Positions 1-5,123 of a stretch of DNA of 5,123 nt are shown here, piece after piece. A program made the translations under genes and the position numbers. Numbering within the stretch: the first letter of the stretch is position 1; each line of letters begins with the position of its first letter. Origin of the DNA: Pirellulaceae bacterium (GTDB lineage Bacteria; Planctomycetota; Planctomycetia; Pirellulales; Pirellulaceae); assembly GCA_013002105.1 (NCBI GenBank), contig JABDKS010000516.1:1-5123 (forward strand), read 5' to 3'. Under the pieces are notes generated by a model. That model was not told the origin of the DNA. It made no database searches and saw only the letters and a program-made list of their open reading frames with translations.

Positions 1-510
1 GAGTTGGCCGGGGCGATCCGCCGCGCAGAGTTCGAACGAGACTGTTGTCGTGCGGTAGTCGGCGCTGGGCTGGATGATGCCAGTCAAAAACGCATCGATC
101 TTGGTTGGCGGTGCGGCAACGGGCAAATCAAAGGTGTGTTGAAAGATCGACTTGCGGCCGTCCGCTGTCAGAATACTTGCTCCTGGGTTTTCCTGTTGGA
201 TCTGATCCCAAGCGTCAAACACGATCTGGACGGGTTGCTCGCGGTCATAAGCAGCCGCCAATGCACGTTCCAGCTTGGCCGCAAAGTTGGTTTGGATCAT
301 CGCGCCTTTGATTGCTACTCCCGTCTCGGGATTGCGAACGCGAAAAGGCATCACCGCGACGGTTTCGAAACCACCTTTGGCCAATCGCTTGACAATTTTT
401 GGAGCCTCTTTGGCGAGTAGCATATCGATGGAGTCGGCAAACGCGGTTGCCGGCAATGCAAGCACAACAATCAGAGCGAGCCTTCCGGTGATGGACAGTG
501 GCGCGAGCAT
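1..510 (-). CDS. Exported TolB-N/FlgO/CsgG-like protein, C-terminus beyond the window
   Basis: The reading frame is open for 170 codons from ATG at 510 to the window edge, so the C-terminus is missing. An in-frame stop at 544-546 and no other ATG between fix this start; a weak AAAGAGA lies just upstream. Residues 1-25 form a clear signal peptide: Arg10, a hydrophobic core (LALIVVLALP) and an AFA cleavage site before Asp26. The mature part has VAVMPF (51-56), a helix of about 71-88 (MIQTNFAAKLERALAAAYD), then DAFLTGII (139-146) and a strand TTTVSFEL. This order, a VAVxPF strand, a helix, then an 'xxLTGxI' strand, resembles the fold shared by TolB-N, FlgO, LpoB and CsgG, which act in the periplasm or outer membrane. 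The family call is an inference from motifs; the exported gene itself is well supported. It follows the caspase gene on the same strand after 187 bp, so co-transcription is possible. The role is unknown. Confidence 0.72.
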   Translation of the reverse strand, partial: MLAPLSITGRLALIVVLALPATAFADSIDMLLAKEAPKIVKRLAKGGFETVAVMPFRVRNPETGVAIKGAMIQTNFAAKLERALAAAYDREQPVQIVFDAWDQIQQENPGASILTADGRKSIFQHTFDLPVAAPPTKIDAFLTGIIQPSADYRTTTVSFELCAADRPGQL

Positions 511-697
511 ATTCAAGGTCTCTTTGAGTTTGAAATCGACGGTCTATTGAGTGGGAACGCGGGAGGAGGATGCACGCGTTCATCATGATTTTGGTGACAT
601 TCACGACAACGATGCTGTGATGCCGCCAAGGGTTCAACCTAGGTGAGGTAAGAATCTCGACGACCACGTTTGGTAGCGTTGAGGGGTACGCTGCTTG

Positions 698-2542
698 TTA
701 GTTGCCGAATTTTCGGTCCCACGCTTGCTGAGCCTCTCGCATCAACCGTGCCTTGGCGGCCGATTCCCAACCTGGGGTTTCCCAAGCGTTCTTGGGGCGA
801 GGCGGCGGGTTAGATCTGGTTGGCTGTGTGGGGCGAACGTATTGGCGTGGTTGCTGAGGACGATACGTCGGCTGTTGTGGTTGAACGTGTTGGTGATGTG
901 TGTTGCCGGACGAATAGATCGGTCGTCCGTACTGGTCGTATCCAACGATGGAACGTGTCGGTGACGTTTGCGTTTGTGCTGGCTGCGTTTGTCGCGACCG
1001 TTGTCCATAGATCGGCTGACCGTTCTGATCGTAGCCGACGATCACCGTGCCCGAGTTGGTTCCGTGATGACTCGCATGCGGGTCGGGCCCGTGCAGCAAT
1101 GTATGGGCGTCGTCTTGATGAATCGACGGATTGGTTGATCCAGTCATCGGGATCGACCCAATGGGGCGACTGCCGGGACTCCCAGTGGTCGAATGCGTCG
1201 ACGAAGCCGTTGAATTACGTGTTGGGCTGCTGTCGGCCACCTGGGCGGTGGTTTTGACGGCATCAAAGAAAATTTTCTGAGTGACCCAACCACGGCGGCT
1301 CTCGTTTCCTTGCACGGATTCGACCCAGAGCCAATCGCCATTGCTGCGTGTCAGCAGGACGATCTCATTGCGATGTACGTTTCCATTACTCTGGGTGCCG
1401 ATTTTCATGGTCGCTTGGTCAGCGAGCACGCTCAAATTGACACCGGGCGATCCGGCTGCTTGATAGTCGATGATGGCACGTTTGATGTCGTCACCACCTG
1501 ACCGCCGCGCAAGATAGGCACCGCCGCGACCCCTACGAGCCTTCATGCGAACCTCCCGTGGGAGGGCTTGGTCCATGATCACGGCCGTGTAGGCTTCGAT
1601 GGCCAAATCGTGCTGGCGATTATTGGCAAACGAAACAGCTTGCCTTAGCAGCGGTACATCCGTTGACTCAGTCCTCGGTGTTCCACCGGATTCACCTGGT
1701 AACGGCGGCATGGCCTCCACCTCTTTCGCCTTCGGAGGCGTTGTCTTAACAGCTGAAGCTATTTTCTTGGTGGAGGTCGTTTGCGTTCCCGAGAGATGAA
1801 ACTTCGGCATGCTCGCATCGAATTCAAGAAACGGTCGCTGCCGAGTGACTTCCAAGACAGCTTGACTGGCCTGACGAAAAACATCCAGCAACGGTAAACC
1901 GTCCGCCGTACCGGTTTTTAGCGCGCTGGCTAATTGCGTCGTGTAGGGAGAGTTCTGTCCATCGCCGTCCGCTGCCGTTTTGCCGCTGGCTGTCGAAAAG
2001 GCGATGATTGTGCCCTCGGGCGCTTCGATGCCGGCCAATCCACGCGTCGCTATGCTTCGCCCCCATGATCGTTCAAAGGGATTGTCACGACAGCAATCCA
2101 GCACAACGATGTTCAAGTTGCTGTTGGAATCTTCCAGCGTATCCATGACATAGTCCAGTGCCATCGCTTGATACTTAACACTCGACTCGTTATTTAACTT
2201 TGCATCAACGGGAATCAAGTAGTTGCGCTTGCTTTTGTCTTGTACGCCATGTCCTGCGAAGAAGAAAAACGCGACCGATCCGCGTGGCAACGTCCGAGAG
2301 AATTCACCGACCGCCTCGTCCATCTGCTGATGGCTCAAGTTGGTCTTGGTTGTGACTTGGAAGCCTAGGTCTGCCAATGTCTGTTGCATCAACTGCGCGT
2401 CGTTGATCGGGTTCTTTAGCTTTCCTTCGGGGTAGGAACTATTGCCGATGACCAACGCGTGCATCGGAATCTCCGCCGAAAGGCAGGCCGCTGTTGGAAA
2501 AAGGACTAAACCAAAGAGAATGGTGAGTGAGAAGTTTCTCAT
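698..2542 (-). CDS. Exported caspase-family (peptidase C14) protease with TPR-like and SH3-like domains
   Basis: A 614-residue cysteine peptidase of the bacterial caspase-like (orthocaspase) group. Residues 1-23 are a signal peptide ending LSA before Glu24, so it should act outside the cytoplasm. The p20 caspase domain spans about 27-252: ALVIGNSSY (29-37), LKNPINDA (42-49), FFFFAGHG with catalytic His98, NYLIPVDA (107-114), VVLDCCRDNPF with catalytic Cys151 (usual form DACRDNPF), IAFSTASG (180-187) and NSPYTTQL (197-204). These are the family's core motifs and the dyad is intact. TPR-like helices follow (about 298-363), then an SH3-like segment (about 369-428, with GDWLWVES and RRGWV). The tail repeats VGYDQ-x-G-x-PIY at 501-514 and 532-545, is rich in Gln, Pro, Thr and His, and ends in a charged helix. 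Start: ATG at 2542 has AGGAG seven bases upstream and begins the signal peptide; the in-frame ATG at 2605 overlaps a likely -10 box and has no ribosome site. The substrate is unknown. Confidence 0.93.
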   Translation of the reverse strand: MRNFSLTILFGLVLFPTAACLSAEIPMHALVIGNSSYPEGKLKNPINDAQLMQQTLADLGFQVTTKTNLSHQQMDEAVGEFSRTLPRGSVAFFFFAGHGVQDKSKRNYLIPVDAKLNNESSVKYQAMALDYVMDTLEDSNSNLNIVVLDCCRDNPFERSWGRSIATRGLAGIEAPEGTIIAFSTASGKTAADGDGQNSPYTTQLASALKTGTADGLPLLDVFRQASQAVLEVTRQRPFLEFDASMPKFHLSGTQTTSTKKIASAVKTTPPKAKEVEAMPPLPGESGGTPRTESTDVPLLRQAVSFANNRQHDLAIEAYTAVIMDQALPREVRMKARRGRGGAYLARRSGGDDIKRAIIDYQAAGSPGVNLSVLADQATMKIGTQSNGNVHRNEIVLLTRSNGDWLWVESVQGNESRRGWVTQKIFFDAVKTTAQVADSSPTRNSTASSTHSTTGSPGSRPIGSIPMTGSTNPSIHQDDAHTLLHGPDPHASHHGTNSGTVIVGYDQNGQPIYGQRSRQTQPAQTQTSPTRSIVGYDQYGRPIYSSGNTHHQHVQPQQPTYRPQQPRQYVRPTQPTRSNPPPRPKNAWETPGWESAAKARLMREAQQAWDRKFGN

Positions 2543-2549
2543 GGTAGTA

Positions 2550-2554
2550 CTCCT
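2550..2554 (-). promoter_or_regulatory. Ribosome binding site of the caspase gene
   Basis: The minus strand reads AGGAG here, with a seven-base spacer to the ATG at 2542. It decides the start: the longer in-frame ATG at 2605 has no purine-rich stretch in front, and would put 21 polar or charged residues ahead of the signal peptide. Confidence 0.8.
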
Positions 2555-2603
2555 GTCGATGAACAACGTGTTGCGGCGCGAAAAGTTTTTTGACTTTATT
2601 TGC

Positions 2604-2633
2604 ATTTTAACACCGTAAAGTGGGCTGTTCCAA
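2604..2633 (-). promoter_or_regulatory. Putative sigma70-type promoter of the caspase gene
   Basis: On the minus strand a TTGGAA -35 box (2628-2633) and a TAAAAT -10 box (2604-2609) are separated by 18 bases. The -10 box matches the TATAAT consensus at five of six positions and the -35 box matches TTGACA at four. Transcription would begin near 2597, giving a leader of roughly 55 bases that contains the AGGAG ribosome site. This is a consensus match only; planctomycete promoters vary and no other support is visible. Confidence 0.45.
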
Positions 2634-2910
2634 CGATAGAGCCTCTTTTTGGCTGATGTGTGTGGATTTTAACCGCCGGAATGGAGCATTTGTTCACAAG
2701 GGTGTCAGCGTGTCCTACCCGTCGCCGGAGGCACTGTTGCGGCATGCAAACGATCGGTTGCAACGCGGTCCACAGGCGAGCGGCGAATTGGAAAACCGCT
2801 GATCATTTGTCGATGGCTTATCGGGGAGTTTCGCGATGACCGCTGTCGATCACTGCGCCACGGTAGTTGGATGTGCTGGTGCGTCCGACGCTGGGAGTTG
2901 CGGTCGGGAG
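2634..2910. other. Non-coding gap between thioredoxin and caspase genes
   Basis: This stretch lies upstream of the caspase promoter and downstream of the thioredoxin stop. Short open frames cross it on both strands (for example 2620-2802 plus and 2705-3007 minus), but they lack ribosome sites, have arginine-rich or random-looking translations and match no family I recognise. Apart from the hairpin at 2885-2907 I see no clear element. Its length, with the separate promoter, suggests the two genes are transcribed independently. Confidence 0.5.
2885..2907 (-). terminator. Possible hairpin terminator after the thioredoxin gene
   Basis: Starting about three bases after the thioredoxin stop, the minus strand can fold as CCGA-(C)-CGC / GCG-TCGG: seven base pairs with one bulged C and an eight-base loop AACTCCCA. 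There is no T-tract behind it, so it is not a classical intrinsic terminator. It could be a weak or Rho-assisted end, or an mRNA 3' stabilising structure. Confidence 0.3.
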
Positions 2911-3501
2911 TTATTCTGCGTCTGCCAGCAGGTTGTTGATGTAGCGGATGGCTTTGTAGTGTGTCAGGTTGCCTTGGATGACGCGACCGTCGGGCCCCAG
3001 AATCCAATTTACCGGAATGGAGGTGACCGGTATTCGTTTGGACCGGTCAGTGTCTCGGTCCAGCATCACTTGCGGCCACGTAACACCTAACTTTTGGCAC
3101 ATTTCCAAGTGCGATGCCTTGGAGCGACTGGCGCTGACGCCGACTAAAACGACGTCGTCGTGCCGATTGATTCTCTGGTTCAGTTGATTCCAAGCCGGCA
3201 TCGTCATCAGGCAGGGTCCGCACCAATCGGCCCAAACATGCAGAATGACCGTCTTGCCGCGATAGATCGACGGATCAAAGGGGGCGTCTTTCCAGGTCAG
3301 CAGGCCCAGGTCTTGAGTTCGCCGCTGCATGAATTCGATGGTGTCGTTTTCCATCGCCACCCATTGTGACGCCTTCACCGGTCCCAAGAATCCAACGGCC
3401 AGGACGATGTACACCGAGGCTTGGTATCCGCGGTAAACGATTTTGCCGGTCGCCGATTCGCGTCGCCACCATTTCAACGGCAACTCGACGCGACGCCTCA
3501 T
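2911..3501 (-). CDS. Membrane-anchored TlpA/ResA-like thiol-disulfide oxidoreductase
   Basis: A 196-residue thioredoxin-fold protein. The N-terminus is strongly basic (MRRR..KWWRR), followed by a hydrophobic segment at about 28-42 (ASVYIVLAVGFLGPV) that should act as an uncleaved anchor or signal, placing the catalytic domain outside the cytoplasm. The active site WADWCGPC has Cys94 and Cys97, preceded by the strand KTVILHVW; the cis-proline is Pro163 in TSIPVNWILGPDG, as in TlpA/ResA/AhpC-TSA-type proteins. Such enzymes reduce or exchange disulfides in exported proteins; the partner here cannot be told from sequence. A third cysteine, Cys135, sits outside the motif. Start: ATG at 3501 has GAGAA a few bases upstream; a TTG at 3558 would add 19 residues and is less likely. 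The gene lies upstream of the caspase on the same strand but 368 bp away, and is divergent from the barrel gene. Confidence 0.9.
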   Translation of the reverse strand: MRRRVELPLKWWRRESATGKIVYRGYQASVYIVLAVGFLGPVKASQWVAMENDTIEFMQRRTQDLGLLTWKDAPFDPSIYRGKTVILHVWADWCGPCLMTMPAWNQLNQRINRHDDVVLVGVSASRSKASHLEMCQKLGVTWPQVMLDRDTDRSKRIPVTSIPVNWILGPDGRVIQGNLTHYKAIRYINNLLADAE

Positions 3502-3657
3502 TGGTTTCTCGTAATGCGTATCAAAATCTGCGAGGCAAAGAAGAAGGCATTCAAACAAGTCAGGATTCGGTCAGCGATTTTGAGAGTAAGGTTTTTTGGC
3601 GCGTTCCATCGTCGGCAAGTCGTTTCGAAAGGATCAGCGCGGACTGTTGATGGCTAC

Positions 3658-3674
3658 CATGTCGCTGACGAACG
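3658..3674 (+). repeat. Imperfect direct repeat, copy 1
   Basis: CATGTCGCTGACGAACG matches the copy at 3861-3877 (CACGTCACTGACGAACG) at 15 of 17 positions. Both copies lie in the divergent intergenic region, about 200 bases apart. They might be paired binding sites for a regulator, or a chance match. Confidence 0.3.
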
Positions 3675-3860
3675 AACCGTAGGTCGTTTTGATGCTAAGA
3701 CCGTTTGATCCAGCCTGCTTTGCTTGCGCACGGGAATCTGGGGGGAGTTTTCCGATTGTTCGGGTTATTCATTCCGTCGTCGCTTTGATGATTGGCTGTC
3801 GTGTGGAATCCATCAACGCCACCGTCGGTTTATGCCGAATTTGAGCAACAAGAGGATCCG

Positions 3861-3877
3861 CACGTCACTGACGAACG
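3861..3877 (+). repeat. Imperfect direct repeat, copy 2
   Basis: CACGTCACTGACGAACG is the partner of the copy at 3658-3674. It sits 67 bases upstream of the barrel gene's start, where an operator for that gene could lie. The shared core is CTGACGAACG. The function is not known. Confidence 0.3.
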
Positions 3878-3928
3878 TTTGGATTCTGTCGAACATTCGA
3901 ATCATTAGAGCCAGATGCAAGCGTTGGC

Positions 3929-3935
3929 AGGGGAG
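3929..3935 (+). promoter_or_regulatory. Ribosome binding site of the barrel gene
   Basis: AGGGGAG lies nine bases before ATG 3945. This favours 3945 over two other in-frame ATGs: 3915, which lies upstream of this site, and 3963, which has no purine-rich stretch in front. Confidence 0.65.
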
Positions 3936-3944
3936 CTAGAGAAG

Positions 3945-4934
3945 ATGCTGATCCGCACATTGATGAAACATTTACTTGGGGTCGCGATCCTGGTTGCTGC
4001 TACATCGGATGCCGACGCGGGGTGTGACGACGCCTGTGACGCCTACGCTCCATCGAGTTGTTTCGCAAACCAGGGATGCTGCCAACCGAACTGGACCTTT
4101 GCGGCCGACGCACTCTTTTTGCGACGCAGTGATCCCGATTCCGAAGTGCTTGCTTTCAATACAGTGGATCCGTCCGAATCGCTGAACGCGGACGACTTTC
4201 AATTTGGAACCGAGACCGGCTTAGACCTATCTATCACTCGGCACCTGAAGGGCGGCAAATCGTTGGAGTTGCGATACTTTGGCGTCGACCAATGGGATGC
4301 TGCCGTGGTCGGACAAACGACGCGGAACGATCTATTGCAGATCAATGCGGCGGTTGCCGTATTCGCAGACGCCGGTGATGCCATTGCTGCACGATATACG
4401 TCGGAATTAAAAAACGGCGAGCTCAATCTCTCGTTCTGTCATTCCGATTCGATCGATCTGTTGGTCGGATTTCGATACCTAGAGTTGAGCGAACGTGCGA
4501 ACGCGAGTTTGATCAATGCATCGGTTCCATTTGATTACTACAGCGTTACCGACAACCGTTTGTATGGTGCACAGATTGGTGCGAAAGCTTGTTTGTGGAA
4601 TGATCGATTGGTTTCATTGAACCTTGTTGGCAAAGCGGGCATCTACGGAAATGACGCGTCTCACGATTCACTGATTACATCGGGAACGGCGACGCTGACC
4701 GCCAATGGCGACGGCAGCCCGACATCGTTCATTGGTGAAATTGGTTTGCGGGGCGGCCTCTGTTTGACCGACACGATCACTCTGCGTGGTGGATACAACC
4801 TGTTGTGGCTCGATGGAGTAGCCGTCGCCAGCGACCAGTTGTCCTCCAGCGACTACTTTGCGGGAACCGGATTCGACGGATCGGGTGACCTGTTCTATCA
4901 CGGTGCGTCTGTAGGCTTGGAACTGCGTCGATAG
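3945..4934 (+). CDS. Outer-membrane beta-barrel-like protein, possibly BBP7 family
   Basis: A 329-residue exported protein. Residues 1-25 are a signal peptide (Arg4 and Lys8, then HLLGVAILVAAT, cleavage after ADA). The mature N-terminus has five cysteines in 20 residues (27, 31, 39, 45, 46). The rest alternates polar and hydrophobic residues in strand-length blocks, such as SLELRYFGV (106-114), IDLLVGFRYLELSE (170-183) and a closing FYHGASVGLELRR. ADALFLRR (54-61), GFRYLxL and the final HGxxxGLE pattern resemble planctomycete outer-membrane barrel proteins of the BBP7 kind. That family name is from memory of motifs and is tentative; an exported barrel is the safer call. The terminal residue is Arg rather than the aromatic typical of proteobacterial barrels. 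It probably sits in the outer membrane as a pore or structural protein; no substrate can be read. It is divergent from the thioredoxin gene and convergent with the next gene. Confidence 0.75.
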   Translation: MLIRTLMKHLLGVAILVAATSDADAGCDDACDAYAPSSCFANQGCCQPNWTFAADALFLRRSDPDSEVLAFNTVDPSESLNADDFQFGTETGLDLSITRHLKGGKSLELRYFGVDQWDAAVVGQTTRNDLLQINAAVAVFADAGDAIAARYTSELKNGELNLSFCHSDSIDLLVGFRYLELSERANASLINASVPFDYYSVTDNRLYGAQIGAKACLWNDRLVSLNLVGKAGIYGNDASHDSLITSGTATLTANGDGSPTSFIGEIGLRGGLCLTDTITLRGGYNLLWLDGVAVASDQLSSSDYFAGTGFDGSGDLFYHGASVGLELRR

Positions 4935-4956
4935 GCATCGGGCTAACATCGATGCT

Positions 4957-4998
4957 GCCGACGACGGACTAGAAAGTCAGTCCGACTTGGTCGTCGGC
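4957..4998. terminator. Inverted repeat between convergent gene ends, possible bidirectional terminator
   Basis: GCCGACGAC (4957-4965) and GTCGTCGGC (4990-4998) are perfect reverse complements. Inside them GGACT (4966-4970) pairs with AGTCC (4979-4983), giving 14 pairs in total with a loop AGAAAGTC and a six-base bulge GACTTG on one side. It begins 22 bases after the barrel stop and overlaps the stop and last codons of the convergent gene. No T-tract follows on either strand, so a classical intrinsic terminator is uncertain, but the position between two convergent ends fits a shared termination structure. Confidence 0.4.
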
Positions 4999-5123
4999 TA
5001 GCTGTTGTAGGAGGTCGTCGTCGAGTTCATCGGCCTCTGAGGTTGAGAAATCGGCCAAGCTATCGATTGCACTCGATGCTTCTTCGCCGTTGCCGAAGTC
5101 TGCTTGATCGCTGAGCCAATTCA
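4969..5123 (-). CDS. C-terminal end of an acidic protein of unknown function
   Basis: The minus strand is open from the window edge to TAG at 4969-4971, giving the last 50 residues of a protein whose start lies beyond the window. The segment contains 14 Asp/Glu and no Lys or Arg, with blocks such as SEADELDDDLLQQLADD and the ending QVGLTF. Strongly acidic C-termini with a hydrophobic end occur on large secreted planctomycete surface proteins and some type I secretion substrates, but 50 residues cannot decide this and I do not recognise the family. Support for coding: a continuous frame, a non-random amphipathic pattern, and a stop 34 bases from the convergent barrel gene. It is too short and edge-cut for full certainty. 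Confidence 0.6.
   Translation of the reverse strand, partial: NWLSDQADFGNGEEASSAIDSLADFSTSEADELDDDLLQQLADDQVGLTF

Larger units (their letters stand above)
3502..3928. other. Divergent intergenic region between thioredoxin and barrel genes
   Basis: This region must hold the promoters of both flanking genes, since they are transcribed away from each other. I found no -35/-10 pair good enough to call on either strand. Short frames within it (such as 3724-3939 plus, beginning at TTG) lack ribosome sites and recognisable motifs. Two details are visible: an imperfect 17-base direct repeat (3658-3674 and 3861-3877, 15 of 17 identical) and a short inverted repeat GATTC/GAATC at 3882-3903, about 40 bases before the barrel start. 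Confidence 0.5.

Noticed and set aside
245..667. Minus-strand open frame of 140 codons overlapping the first gene
   Set aside because: It overlaps the exported protein gene in another frame and has an Arg/His/Cys-rich random-looking translation. The competing frame has a clear signal peptide and family-like motifs.
673..694. Hairpin directly after the caspase stop codon as a terminator
   Set aside because: On the minus-strand RNA only AGCGU/ACGCU pairs cleanly; the next pair is a C-A mismatch and there is no T-tract.
820..1257. Plus-strand open frame of 145 codons within the caspase gene
   Set aside because: It is antisense to the low-complexity tail of the caspase, is rich in Arg, Ser and Trp, and has no recognisable domain or ribosome site.
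2485..2487. Caspase as a lipoprotein, cleaved before Cys20 of TAAC
   Set aside because: The -3 position is Thr rather than Leu, Val or Ile, and a good signal peptidase I site (LSA before Glu24) follows. The lipoprotein reading is possible but weaker.
2543..2605. Longer caspase start at ATG 2605
   Set aside because: It has no ribosome site, overlaps a likely -10 box, and would place a polar stretch before the signal peptide. ATG 2542 has AGGAG at ideal spacing.
2620..2802. Short plus-strand frame of 60 codons in the gap before the caspase gene
   Set aside because: It has a GTG start without a ribosome site and no recognisable motif; it reads as random sequence.
3724..3939. Short plus-strand frame of 71 codons before the barrel gene
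   Set aside because: It has a TTG start, no ribosome site and an Arg/Ile-rich random-looking translation; it probably covers the barrel gene's promoter.
1..5123. CRISPR array, tRNA, rRNA, transposase or integrase
   Set aside because: I saw no regularly spaced repeats, cloverleaf, rRNA signature or recombinase motif on either strand.

Overview
The window looks like chromosomal DNA of a planctomycete, most likely of the Rhodopirellula/Pirellulaceae type. This is inferred from moderate GC content, long secreted proteins with low-complexity tails, an exported caspase-like protease with extra domains, and an outer-membrane barrel protein carrying planctomycete-style motifs. No rRNA, tRNA, CRISPR array, insertion sequence or phage gene is visible.

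Layout, left to right: (1) positions 1-510, minus strand, an exported protein cut by the window edge, with a TolB-N/FlgO/CsgG-like fold signature. (2) 698-2542, minus strand, a 614-residue exported caspase-family (peptidase C14) protein: signal peptide, p20 caspase domain with intact His/Cys dyad, TPR-like helices, SH3-like domain, a twice-repeated GYDQ-x-G-x-PIY motif and a Gln/Pro/Thr-rich tail. It has a readable promoter and a good Shine-Dalgarno sequence. (3) 2911-3501, minus strand, a membrane-anchored TlpA/ResA-like thioredoxin with WCGPC. (4) 3945-4934, plus strand, an outer-membrane beta-barrel-like protein with a Cys-rich mature N-terminus, divergent from the thioredoxin across a 443-bp gap. 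(5) 4969-5123, minus strand, the acidic C-terminal end of a protein that continues beyond the window, convergent with the barrel gene and separated from it by 34 bp; a strong inverted repeat sits across that junction.

The four genes whose N-termini are visible all encode exported or membrane-anchored proteins, so this is a cell-envelope neighbourhood. The caspase and the TolB-like protein run in the same direction (187 bp apart) and may be functionally linked. The thioredoxin lies upstream of the caspase on the same strand, but a 368-bp gap containing a separate caspase promoter argues against a tight operon. The mature caspase has only two cysteines, adjacent to each other at the active site. 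An exported thiol-disulfide oxidoreductase next door makes redox control of the protease a testable idea, but it is only an inference. I see no convincing complete new defence or signalling system.
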